A stretch of 42,802 nt of DNA from Pseudomonadota bacterium (GTDB lineage Bacteria; Desulfobacterota; QYQD01): contig DSAQ01000031.1 of NCBI GenBank assembly GCA_011046395.1, positions 1 to 42,802 on the forward strand, written 5' to 3'. The notes under the pieces were generated by a model. The model saw only the letters and a program-made list of their open reading frames with translations, did not search any database and had not been told where the DNA came from. Below are positions 33,913-42,802 of this stretch, in pieces. The stretch's first letter is position 1. Every line of letters begins with the position of its first letter. A program made the position numbers and the translations under genes.

Positions 33913-35313
33913 ATGAATACAGAAGGTTATGTCAAGATATCCCCTTTTTGGAAAATACAGCTTTATTTTGCTGGCTCCATTCTTATTGCTCTCTGTACGT
34001 TCCTTTATTACTTAATTAACTGGGTATCGTTGTCTTGTTCAGTCATTAGAATACGTTACGATTGGCTTGAGGAGCTTAATTGGTCATTGAATTATTTCAA
34101 GGCTCCACAAGTTCCTTGGCACGATGAAATTTATCTTGCGATACATTATCAATTAATTCCCTTTGTGATTTGTTTGACCGTCTTCCTCTCATTTTTATTT
34201 TTTTTACATATAGTAGCACGAACCCTCTCATTCTACTTTATCCATGCTGCGCAGGAAGATGGTAGAGAGGTGGTGTATGTGAGTGGATTTACAGAAAAAT
34301 GGAGCTCAGAAACATTTAGGCTAGCAAGTACCGTTACCGCTTATTCCATAGTAGCTTTGGCATTAGCCTGTATATATACCTTAGTCCCGTATAATGGCCT
34401 TTCTTTAGCGATCTTAAAGTTCTTTATAGAACTTCTGTGGAAGTCCTTACAGCTACTGCCTGACACCTTTAGAAACGTCTTTACGCGCGATTTTGCCAAG
34501 TATGTGATCGGCGGTGTCTTAGGGTTTCTATCCTATTTTATAGTCTTTTTCCCTTATCAGGTTTCACTATATGGGATGTCCAGATTAATAAGAGCCAAAT
34601 TTCCAGGTCTTTCAAATATCTTTAGACACTTACCGCATAAGCACGTTAACAAGAACAGAGGGGAATTCCTCTCACGGATATATTTCTATTTCAAAGACTT
34701 CGTCCTGCGTTTTTCTATCATGCATATATTATACGTTTTCCTGATAGCCAGTTGCTTATTGTTATTGAGTGACGTGTTTACCATCCATTCCGTAAAGTTG
34801 AACCTCGATAAACCTATTTATGTGACGTCAGCCCCTTCCGAAGTCAGTTCAAAAGGCCATTTTGATGACATGGGTGTTTTAACTATTTATCTGGCCGGAC
34901 TTGTCAATGGCGACGTACGTGTAAAAATAATTCCAGAATATCGATACAGTCATTACCAACCTATATATCCCGATACCTACATAAAGCTAAACAAAACTCA
35001 TTCCTTCTTCGGTAGTAATATATTCGGTTATAGATTTTGCTTTCCGCTGAGGAACCTATTGTTAAAATACAATGATAGTAATTACATAATCGATATTCTC
35101 GTTGGGAGAGGAATAATTAAACGAAATTATTTGCGTTTTCAGGAATCCTTCACGCTTATCGATCATAAATTGGCGTTCAATCTTGGTGAAAAAGACGCAG
35201 CTGCAGAGGCCGTTGAAAGGGGCTTTGACAAACTTGACTATCTCATTAACAGATCCGACAGCGAAAAGGTCCAAGATTTAATAGAGGAATTTAAGAGTAG
35301 CCCCCCTAACTGA
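33913..35313 (+). CDS. Multi-TM membrane protein of unknown family
   Basis: 466 aa, several hydrophobic stretches, then a polar C-terminal half; AT-rich. Confidence 0.75.
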   Translation: MNTEGYVKISPFWKIQLYFAGSILIALCTFLYYLINWVSLSCSVIRIRYDWLEELNWSLNYFKAPQVPWHDEIYLAIHYQLIPFVICLTVFLSFLFFLHIVARTLSFYFIHAAQEDGREVVYVSGFTEKWSSETFRLASTVTAYSIVALALACIYTLVPYNGLSLAILKFFIELLWKSLQLLPDTFRNVFTRDFAKYVIGGVLGFLSYFIVFFPYQVSLYGMSRLIRAKFPGLSNIFRHLPHKHVNKNRGEFLSRIYFYFKDFVLRFSIMHILYVFLIASCLLLLSDVFTIHSVKLNLDKPIYVTSAPSEVSSKGHFDDMGVLTIYLAGLVNGDVRVKIIPEYRYSHYQPIYPDTYIKLNKTHSFFGSNIFGYRFCFPLRNLLLKYNDSNYIIDILVGRGIIKRNYLRFQESFTLIDHKLAFNLGEKDAAAEAVERGFDKLDYLINRSDSEKVQDLIEEFKSSPPN

Positions 35314-35411
35314 TTCTTGGTTCAATTCAGGCTCGTCTTCTTATAAACGTTTCCGAATCGCTATGTACCTAGTGTAGTGTCTCATAAGTAAGTGTAGTTA
35401 TATTAATTTAT

Positions 35412-35861
35412 CACCGATTTTCGCAGAAGCAAATTGACATAAGAAAAACCACTTCGGCGGAAGGGCAAATCGCCTAATGATGCGGCTTTCCATACAGCTT
35501 TCCCGATCAAATCCTTATGCGATATGACGGTTATAAACTACAATGAACGAGATCAAAAAATCCCTTTGCTCCAAGTGTGGAATCCTAAGCCTCATTTAGC
35601 CCTGTTATTTCAGTCTATTGTGAGACAGACTGTACTTATTCCGCCATGCTTGCAAATGTTTTAATCACCTTCTTGTTGGATCTCAACCGTCATTATCTAA
35701 ATTGGCAACAAGAGCGAGCATGCAGTTTGCTCCAAGCGAATTATGACGAATAATGCTGTTGTGCCCTGTCTTTCGTGCTTCCTTTTCCATCGTAAACAAG
35801 GAAACCGCATCAGACAGAACCTTATATTCATGTGACGGTTAACAGTCCGCGAAAATCGGTG
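35412..35861. repeat. Inverted repeat pair CACCGATTTTCGC / GCGAAAATCGGTG (transposon-end-like)
   Basis: Perfect 13-bp inverted copies at 35412-35424 and 35849-35861, with further partial matching on the outer sides. Confidence 0.65.
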
Positions 35862-35890
35862 TTTATGATAAACTATTTACACGAGAAGCC

Positions 35891-35956
35891 ATGCAAGTTA
35901 CATTGAGTAAAACAGATCGTCAAGAGTTAGAGGGGATCAGCAACAGGAGTGAATAA
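35891..35956 (+). pseudogene. N-terminal stub resembling an IS630-type transposase
   Basis: MQVTLSKTDRQELEGISNRSE*, resembling the start of IS630-family transposases; lies 30 bp inside the GCGAAAATCGGTG end. Confidence 0.4.
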
Positions 35957-36620
35957 ATTCATAATATTGTTACTGCCGACATTAAACTTGATTATTCCCT
36001 CTAGTAAGCTGCAGGATGGTTCATTATTATATCGACTCTACTTTTTGGGTGTGCAACTCCATATTGTAAAATTATATAGGAATCCGCTGCAAAGCACAAC
36101 CAGCTAAGATTTTATTAAATATTAGGCAGATAAGGCCGGTTAATATAAGAAATAGCAGTCCTGCTTTTGTTTAAAATATGAATATCATCCAGAGTCGCTA
36201 TGACTGTGATAACTTGTCATTCGGGTTTCTTCCTGAAACCTCGAATTTGGCGACAGTTGAGATGTCTGCTATAAGCCTTTTAAATTGCAATCCTCAAAAA
36301 CCTATGATATCCATTCCATATCTGTAATGGACTTGTCTAACTGGCAGAGCTAGGCACTGGCAAGCTATGGTGAATCTCCGCTAACCAGAACAATATTTTG
36401 GATAACGTTTGAGCGTGCTTGCTTTCTCTGCGAAAAAGTTTGATGACGATTGATGCCCTCTTTTTCGATCAGAATGAGCAAGCAACAGATCCTCACCACC
36501 TAGAAAGGAATTTACAAGGGACCAAGATCATCGAAAAGGCGAGTTCCCTACATTAACTGCCCGAGCGATCCATCCAACCCTACGGAGTTCTTTCGGTGGT
36601 CAGTCATCGGCAAGGGTTGT

Positions 36621-37544
36621 GTGAGGGAGGAGCAAATGACAAATTCAAAAAATACGAGGCCAGAATCATCTGAGGGAAAAAAAGAAAATACCATTGGAAG
36701 GGGACTCAGTACATTATCCGATGAAGAGAAATTGAGTATTATAGAAAAAGTTCGTTTCGAAAATGAAATCAGGCAGGAATTGAGTGGACAGTCTAAATCT
36801 AACAGGCCTTCTTTGTGGCGTAATCCGCTGATCATTTCTCTGATATGTCTGATTATGGGTTCATTATTAACGGCATTGGGTGCAATAGTTACTGGCTACA
36901 TAACACCGCTAAGTCAATATAAGTGGAAAACGGAAGAATGGAAACGACAGAATCAGTTAGATACTACAACTTTTCGTCTAAAGATGAGCAGGGATTGTCT
37001 GAAAGAATTTAATCAACTATCTTCATACACATTAGAAGCGTACGGACTAGCAAAAATCTTTATAGATGATACTGTATTCGGAAAGGAAAAAGACCAACTA
37101 ACATCTGGTTACCAGGTATTATTTATTGATTTTCAAAAGAGACGTTCCCAGCAAATCGCCTTGGTAAAATCATTGATGACTCACTTTTCTGACCAAGTTG
37201 AGATCAATCAGTCCGTGAAGGACTATTTAAGAAATGCTGATAATTATATACGGGATACCCAGCAGATACTAGAGATAAAAGCATGTCTTTTAGATCCAAC
37301 CGATCCCGATTTGAGGAATACTATCTACCGAGTGCTATCGAAAAAAGAAATAGATAGATTATATTCCCCGGGCACATCAAAAAGTGAAGCGCTTGATTTC
37401 CTAAGAAATAAAATGAATAAATTGAAAAATAAGATAGAACATCCTACACAACTAAATCAGTCCTATGATCGAGCTGTGGACAAAATAAAGAAAGACATAC
37501 AGAAACTTGAAAGTGATCTGGAAAAGAGAATCGCGGGTCAGTGA
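36621..37544 (+). CDS. Membrane-anchored coiled-coil protein, unknown family
   Basis: TM WRNPLIISLICLIMGSLLTALGAIVTGYI flanked by charged helices. Confidence 0.7.
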   Translation: MREEQMTNSKNTRPESSEGKKENTIGRGLSTLSDEEKLSIIEKVRFENEIRQELSGQSKSNRPSLWRNPLIISLICLIMGSLLTALGAIVTGYITPLSQYKWKTEEWKRQNQLDTTTFRLKMSRDCLKEFNQLSSYTLEAYGLAKIFIDDTVFGKEKDQLTSGYQVLFIDFQKRRSQQIALVKSLMTHFSDQVEINQSVKDYLRNADNYIRDTQQILEIKACLLDPTDPDLRNTIYRVLSKKEIDRLYSPGTSKSEALDFLRNKMNKLKNKIEHPTQLNQSYDRAVDKIKKDIQKLESDLEKRIAGQ

Positions 37545-37562
37545 CTGCATAGCAACTTATAA

Positions 37563-37928
37563 TTGCCAAAAAAATTAACCATGGATGCTAAACCGAGCCC
37601 ACAGTCTATGCAAATGGTGATCTATGTATTATTCTTTTTCCTAATTCTGACCGGTTTTACCTTTCCTTTGCGCATCGAAAATTTGGGTTCTTATAAAATT
37701 ATTCACAGTAAAACCGGAAAATATTTAATACCATCCAATGAAACTGGCGAAATGGATACCATAATCCTTCCTCTTCGATATAAAAGCAAATCAGATAATG
37801 GAGAAGTCGAAGAATTCAGTGAATTTATATTGCTAATCAGAATGGGTGACAAATATATCTGGGCATATAAGTGGAAAGAACTGTCCACACCCATTTGGAA
37901 GGAACATGAGTCAATCGAATTAAAATAG
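37563..37928 (+). CDS. Small single-TM protein, unknown family
   Basis: TM MQMVIYVLFFFLILTGFTFPL; non-ATG start (TTG) likely; AT-rich. Confidence 0.55.
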   Translation: MPKKLTMDAKPSPQSMQMVIYVLFFFLILTGFTFPLRIENLGSYKIIHSKTGKYLIPSNETGEMDTIILPLRYKSKSDNGEVEEFSEFILLIRMGDKYIWAYKWKELSTPIWKEHESIELK

Positions 37929-38147
37929 TCAGATGGTAGTTTCGAATTCATATTGATACGGCGGCGATCAAGATATCTGCTATGTATCTGAGATTCCGCC
38001 CGCCCCAAAATCTTTTGATATGCATTTGATACCTCCAAAATAGGGGCTGAGCAGAAACCGATAAAACATGGCAACTGGAATATTTTTCACTTCTTGATCT
38101 AACTTCTTGCCCTTGACTGCTGGCCGGCATCTGGATAGCTTAGCCCA

Positions 38148-39047
38148 CTAATCGCTGTCATTTCTCGTCGAAAACTCCGCCCATATTAAGCGGTGGTCGC
38201 TCACGTCTTCCGGCACGTCCGTGCGGATTCCCCACCTTCCCGTGAAGTCCTCCCTAGTGGGCTCCGTGAATATGAACCTATCATAGGCACAGTCCGTAGC
38301 GCCCACGGTGGTGTCGGCACCGTCATCCACGACCCAGATATACTCCCGGCCTTTCAAGCTCATAACGTCGGCTTCTCTTAGATAATCGCAGTCCGCGTTC
38401 AGGTCGCCGAGGATTATGACGTCGGGCTCGCTTTCTCTTTGCGCTTCCCTGTAGAAGTACTCCAGCCCTTCAAGCTCCTTCAGGTTTACCGACGGGCTTG
38501 TGTGGACGGTGAGCAGGACAAAGTCGAACTTCCCGGCTCTGAACTTTGCCTTGAACGGTTGCCTGACCATCTTGCCTGTGTTTTTGGGCCTGGCGGTCCA
38601 TACCGGCTCAGTGTCCTCCGGATCCTCCACAAGGCTTGCGCCCTCAAAGCTCACCTTATCCGGGTCGTAAATTAGCAAATACCTCTCATCCTTTATTTGC
38701 GGGCTGAACACGAACCTGTAATTCTGGCCGTATGCCTGGTTAAGATAGCGCTCGAGCGCGTTCTTTATCAGGCTGTAATCCCTGTGGCCGGGACCGGCGT
38801 CAGCGTTCCTCGGGCAGCCCGGGTCGCTCATCTCCCTGAGGTTGCTTACCTCCTGGATGGCTATGATGTCGTAATCCCTGAGTACGCGCGCTATGGCCTC
38901 CATCCTGTGCGGGTCCGTGGCCTTAGTCCTCCCGAAGTTCTCTATATTCCACGAGGCAATGAGAAGAGTGCCGGCCTTGTCAGGCGGAGCGGCGCAGCCT
39001 AAGAGAACGAAGACCAAAAGCACAACCGACAATATCCTGTATTTCAT
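38148..39047 (-). CDS. Endonuclease/exonuclease/phosphatase-family lipoprotein
   Basis: Lipobox VLLGCAAPP; LLIASWNIENFGR; IIAIQEV; VIILGDLNADCDYL; VSDHRLIWAEF. Confidence 0.9.
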   Translation of the reverse strand: MKYRILSVVLLVFVLLGCAAPPDKAGTLLIASWNIENFGRTKATDPHRMEAIARVLRDYDIIAIQEVSNLREMSDPGCPRNADAGPGHRDYSLIKNALERYLNQAYGQNYRFVFSPQIKDERYLLIYDPDKVSFEGASLVEDPEDTEPVWTARPKNTGKMVRQPFKAKFRAGKFDFVLLTVHTSPSVNLKELEGLEYFYREAQRESEPDVIILGDLNADCDYLREADVMSLKGREYIWVVDDGADTTVGATDCAYDRFIFTEPTREDFTGRWGIRTDVPEDVSDHRLIWAEFSTRNDSD

Positions 39048-39161
39048 GATCCTTTTACCCCGTGAGTATGTACTGTTCTGTCCCCTTCTCGCGAGGTTAT
39101 AGCAGAACTGGCCGCGAAAGGGAAGTGCTCGCAGTTATACATTATTTTTGTCGTCAATCTC

Positions 39162-39317
39162 TTTAGCCCGAGAAATTCATCTGCAATAAAGGCAACCCTG
39201 TTGTGGTCGCCGACGATGATAATATTTTCTGCCAGGTCTTCCGGCCTCTAGTCCAAGTGATAAGTCCTGCCATCTACTATTGGCAGGTCCGAAGATTTGA
39301 ATTGACTCTTCGCCATA
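39162..39317 (-). pseudogene. Fragment of a uridine/purine nucleoside phosphorylase gene
   Basis: Minus strand: MAKSQFKSSDLPIVDGRTYHLD*RPEDLAENIIIVGDNRVAFIADEFLGLKR, matching the N-terminus of nucleoside phosphorylases, with an internal TAG and no further domain. Confidence 0.65.
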
Positions 39318-39361
39318 ACATCTCCCGCCATCCTGGATTCACGTCCTGCAAAAAAGGATAA

Positions 39362-41590
39362 TCACCTATCGAGAGAAGCGCCCTGCATTACGCATGGGCG
39401 TTCTGATACACATCCTAATCTCTCTGCCAGCCTCGAATACCGCTTCTGCACTTTATCGTTCTTGACGGCAATGGCCATGGCCTTTGGCGTGCCGATCAGG
39501 ACGACCAGTTTTTTGGCCCGGGTCACGGCGGTATAAACAAGGTTCCTCTGAAGAAGCATATAGTGTTGCGTCATGACCGGGATGATCACGGCCGGATATT
39601 CGCTCCCCTGTGACTTGTGCACGGAGACGGCATAGGCCAGGACCATTTCATCCAGCTCCGGGAAATCATAGGGGACTTCCCGGCCGTCGAAGTTGACCAC
39701 CATTTCCTGCTCTTCCAGGTCTATAGAGACGATCCTTCCTATGTCGCCGTTAAAGACCTCCTTGTCATAATTGTTCCGAATCTGCATCACCTTGTCATGC
39801 AGCTTGAAGACCCGGCCTCCCCTGACCACTTCCTTCTGGCTGTGGTTAAGTTCCTTCTGTAGCTCTTGGTTCAGATTCGTGGCCCCTATTATGCCCTTGT
39901 ACATGGGGGTAAGCACCTGCACGTCAGATACGGGGTCAAAACCGAAACGCCGAGGTATCCGCGTTCTTACAAGTTCCAGGATGTGGGCCAGGACCTTTTC
40001 AGGATCCTCTTCCCGGATAAAGTAGAAATCGGCCCGGGTCTTCTCCGCCACCTCCGCCGATACGGGCATCTCTCCCCTGTTTATGCGGTGGGCGTTTACT
40101 ATGATCAGGCTTTCTTTGGCCTGCCTGAATATCTCATTGAGTTCCACCACCTTGAAGGCGGCGGAGGCGATGATATCCTTAAGCACATTGCCCGGCCCAA
40201 CCGAGGGGAGCTGGTGCACATCTCCGACCAGGATCAAGGTCGCAGACGGGGGAATGGCCTTCAGCAGATGGTACATCAGCGCCGTATCGATCATGGATGC
40301 CTCGTCCACTATGACCACGTCCGCTTCCAGGGGATCATCCTCGTTTTTCTTGAACGAGCCATATTGGGGCTGAAATTCGAGAAGCCTGTGTATGGTCCTG
40401 GCCTCATGCCCGGTCATCTCGGAAAGGCGCTTAGCCGCCCGGCCGGTGGGAGCAGCCAGCAGTACCCTGCCGCCGATCCGCTCATATATCCTGATGATGG
40501 CCCGGGTAATGGTGGTCTTTCCGGTGCCCGGCCCTCCGGTTAAGACCATCACCTTTTCTTCGATGGCTGCCTTGACCGCCTCAACCTGTCCTTTCGCCAG
40601 CGTGAGATTCAACTCTTTCTGTACCCAGGCGGTGGCCTTCCCCGTGTCGATGGCCCTAAGGACCCGCCCGGTCCGGGCCAAGAGCTGCATGCGCCTGGCA
40701 ATGCCTGTTTCACATACGTGGAATTGCATGAGATACACGGCCTTGTGGTTTTCCCGGAAATCCTCGATGTCTCTGTTCAGGTCTTCCATAACTATTTTTT
40801 TCTCGGATGCAAGCCCGGCCATGGCCTGGGTGACAATATCCCGTTCTATACCGAGCACTTCCTGGCATCTTCCGATCAGCGGTTCATAGCGAAAATAGAC
40901 GTGCCCTTCGTCCGCAAGTTCGTTCAGGATGTACAGGATACCAGCCTCGGCACGCCGGGGTGAGTCCTTGGGTATGCCCATCTTTTCCGCTATGCGGTCG
41001 GCGGTGAGGAACCCTATGCCGAAGATATCATGCGCCAGGCGGTAGGGATTATCCTTGACCACTTCTATGGACTCCTTGCCGTACCGCTTGAATATCTTTG
41101 TGGCATAGGTGGCGCTTACTCCGTGGTCTTGCAGGAAGATCATCACCTCCCGTATCTCCCTTTGATCCTGCCAGGCCTTGCCGATCATATCGATGCGGCC
41201 GGGACCAATCCCGGGGACGTCGTGAAGTCTTCCGATATCCGTCTCGATGATGTTAAGCGTCTCCACCCCGAACTTTTCCACCATACGCTTGGCCATAACC
41301 GGGCCTATACCCTTGATCAGCCCGGAGCCCAGGTACTTCTCGATGCCCCGGGCCGTGGCCGGAGTGACCGTCTCGTATCTGACCACCTTGAACTGCTCTC
41401 CGAATTTCGGGTGATTCGTCCATTCGCCGAGGAGCTTCAGCACTTCGCCTGGATTTAACGAGGGGAAGTTTCCGAGCACGGTCACGAGGTCGCGCCTGCC
41501 GGCCACCTGGAGTCTGGCCACGGTGTAATTGTTCTCTTCGTGGACGTAGGTGATGCGCTCGACCTGACCCTGAATCTCGACAAGTGCCAT
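39362..41590 (-). CDS. recD2: RecD2-type SF1B DNA helicase
   Basis: VLTGGPGTGKTTITRAI, DVVIVDEASMIDTALM, LVGDVHQLPSVGPGNVLKDI, YAVSVHKSQGSEYPAVIIPV, NLVYTAVTRAKKLVVLIG; N-terminal HhH-like repeats. Confidence 0.95.
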   Translation of the reverse strand: MALVEIQGQVERITYVHEENNYTVARLQVAGRRDLVTVLGNFPSLNPGEVLKLLGEWTNHPKFGEQFKVVRYETVTPATARGIEKYLGSGLIKGIGPVMAKRMVEKFGVETLNIIETDIGRLHDVPGIGPGRIDMIGKAWQDQREIREVMIFLQDHGVSATYATKIFKRYGKESIEVVKDNPYRLAHDIFGIGFLTADRIAEKMGIPKDSPRRAEAGILYILNELADEGHVYFRYEPLIGRCQEVLGIERDIVTQAMAGLASEKKIVMEDLNRDIEDFRENHKAVYLMQFHVCETGIARRMQLLARTGRVLRAIDTGKATAWVQKELNLTLAKGQVEAVKAAIEEKVMVLTGGPGTGKTTITRAIIRIYERIGGRVLLAAPTGRAAKRLSEMTGHEARTIHRLLEFQPQYGSFKKNEDDPLEADVVIVDEASMIDTALMYHLLKAIPPSATLILVGDVHQLPSVGPGNVLKDIIASAAFKVVELNEIFRQAKESLIIVNAHRINRGEMPVSAEVAEKTRADFYFIREEDPEKVLAHILELVRTRIPRRFGFDPVSDVQVLTPMYKGIIGATNLNQELQKELNHSQKEVVRGGRVFKLHDKVMQIRNNYDKEVFNGDIGRIVSIDLEEQEMVVNFDGREVPYDFPELDEMVLAYAVSVHKSQGSEYPAVIIPVMTQHYMLLQRNLVYTAVTRAKKLVVLIGTPKAMAIAVKNDKVQKRYSRLAERLGCVSERPCVMQGASLDR

Positions 41591-41598
41591 GATCTTTC

Positions 41599-42513
41599 CT
41601 AACCCGTTCGCCTCGGCGAATCTGCCTGTGGCACGACCAGTAACCCTTTCATCATCCCAGCATTTGTTACGGCATAGTCCTGGTAACAGTTATTGAAGAT
41701 AACAAAGACTATGTTGGCCGGTTCAGATACCGCTTTTATCCGGCCTGCCCAGGCTTTGAGTTCCTTCTGTGTGTAAGCATATCTGTATTTTTCTTCGGTC
41801 GGTATGCCCTTCTTAAACCAGCTTTCCCGGTTGCGACCGTGGAAGCGCATGTATGCGATGTCGGTGGTAAGGTCAAGGGGACCTTCCCAGTTATTTATCC
41901 ACGGGGCATCCACGGCAACCGAGGACATTCCGTTGGCCTTCAGGAAGTCCGCCGCCTTTTTTCTTTCGCTCGTTACGAGCCACTTTCGATTCCGGAATTC
42001 TACAGCCACGCACGTGGAAGGAAATTTTTCCCTTACAAGTTCAAGCCACTTATACCCTTCCGGTGAGGGTAAGAACCAGGGCGGAAACTGGAAGAGGACA
42101 CAGCCCAGTTTTGTTGCGTCCTTGAGAGGACTCAACGCCGAGTGGAACATATCAAAGGCCGATTCCACGATTTCCTTGGGAAAATCGGTAGACTTAGGTT
42201 GTTCCGCGTATTTATGCGGGAGGCTGCCTCGAAGCACTTTGGGGATACTTTTTATGAGGGTCGGGTGTTTGGTCAGCATGGAGTATGCCTTGATGTTGAA
42301 AAGGAATCCGGGAGGGGTACGCTCGGCCCAGAGCACGGCGTTGCGTTCGGCGGGCGGCGAGTAGTAGGTTGAGTCTACTTCAACAGTGTCAAAGTGTTCG
42401 GCATAGAACTTTAGCCGGGCTTCGGCGGTGGCCACATCCTTGGGATAGAAGAGGCCGCTTTCAACCAAGGTGCGTTCTGTCCAGGAAGCGGTGCCTATGC
42501 GGATTTCGGGCAT
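41599..42513 (-). CDS. DUF72 domain-containing protein
   Basis: IRIGTASWTERTLVESGLFYP...FDTVEVDSTYYSPPAERNAVLWAERTPPGFLFNIKAYSMLTKHPT; FQFPPWF; VAVEFRNRKW; YMRFHGRN. Confidence 0.95.
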   Translation of the reverse strand: MPEIRIGTASWTERTLVESGLFYPKDVATAEARLKFYAEHFDTVEVDSTYYSPPAERNAVLWAERTPPGFLFNIKAYSMLTKHPTLIKSIPKVLRGSLPHKYAEQPKSTDFPKEIVESAFDMFHSALSPLKDATKLGCVLFQFPPWFLPSPEGYKWLELVREKFPSTCVAVEFRNRKWLVTSERKKAADFLKANGMSSVAVDAPWINNWEGPLDLTTDIAYMRFHGRNRESWFKKGIPTEEKYRYAYTQKELKAWAGRIKAVSEPANIVFVIFNNCYQDYAVTNAGMMKGLLVVPQADSPRRTG

Positions 42514-42516
42514 AGG

Positions 42517-42801
42517 CTACTCCCTCAGAAGCGTTGGCCGGTTCGTCCGTTTTCTTGCTTCCGGCCAGTCCTTCCATGTCTCCAAAAGGGACCTCCGGAC
42601 TCCCCCCTTCTCCACGAGTGCGTGCAGAAGCAGACGGTAAGCCTCCCGGTCTTTTCCATTCGCACCGGTAGGCATCTTCTGGTATTTAAGGCCGTAGTTT
42701 AGAAAAAAGAAAAGACGATTTACCCTATCCTTTTCTGCCCGCAATTCCTGGCGTTCTTCCAGGCTCAGCCCTGTGCCCGGGAAAAGCCTGCGGTAGATGA
42801 G
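42517..42801 (-). CDS. Hypothetical protein, partial (continues beyond the window)
   Basis: Frame stays open upstream of 42744 to the window edge (LIYRRLFPGTGLSLEERQELRAEKDRVNRLFFFLNYGLKYQK...). Confidence 0.6.
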   Translation of the reverse strand, partial: LIYRRLFPGTGLSLEERQELRAEKDRVNRLFFFLNYGLKYQKMPTGANGKDREAYRLLLHALVEKGGVRRSLLETWKDWPEARKRTNRPTLLRE

Positions 42802-42802
42802 C

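Noticed and set aside
39866-40543. + strand ORFs opposite recD2 and DUF72
   Set aside because: Shadow ORFs of clearly recognisable - strand genes.
1-42802. CRISPR array or diversity-generating retroelement
   Set aside because: No regularly spaced direct repeats, no reverse transcriptase and no template/variable repeat pair were seen.

Overview
The 42.8 kb bacterial window appears to have three parts. (1) About 1-31.2 kb is a dense, almost entirely + strand accessory or replicon-like region. It encodes a VWA protein (with the end of an upstream CDS), a UvrD/Rep helicase, a candidate beta-clamp-like protein, a RepB/AEP-type primase, a DnaB-like helicase, SbcD/SbcC, NrdD/NrdG, a ParB-domain protein with a long coiled coil, an ORF6N antirepressor-like protein, HU, a serine resolvase, an MNT/HEPN pair, a DUF4143 ATPase and many small unknown proteins. 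(2) About 31.4-38 kb is a cargo and integration region. It has an aspartyl-protease pair, a DUF433/DUF5615 toxin-antitoxin pair, a compact tyrosine recombinase, then an AT-rich island with three orphan membrane proteins and a transposon remnant. (3) About 38.1 kb to the end is a - strand block that looks chromosomal: EEP lipoprotein, nucleoside phosphorylase pseudogene, RecD2, DUF72. The most interesting signals are: several enzyme-derived proteins whose catalytic motifs look lost (a ComM/YifB-like mini-protein, an SF2 helicase half, a divergent RNase HII-like protein); a truncated NrdG joined in frame to a membrane domain; a structured, possibly riboswitch-like noncoding region at 3.74-3.95 kb; several strongly palindromic or tandem operator-like elements; and homopolymer frameshifts in nrdD and in a phage-type gene. 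All assignments come from reading the sequence and the supplied ORF track. No database search was run.
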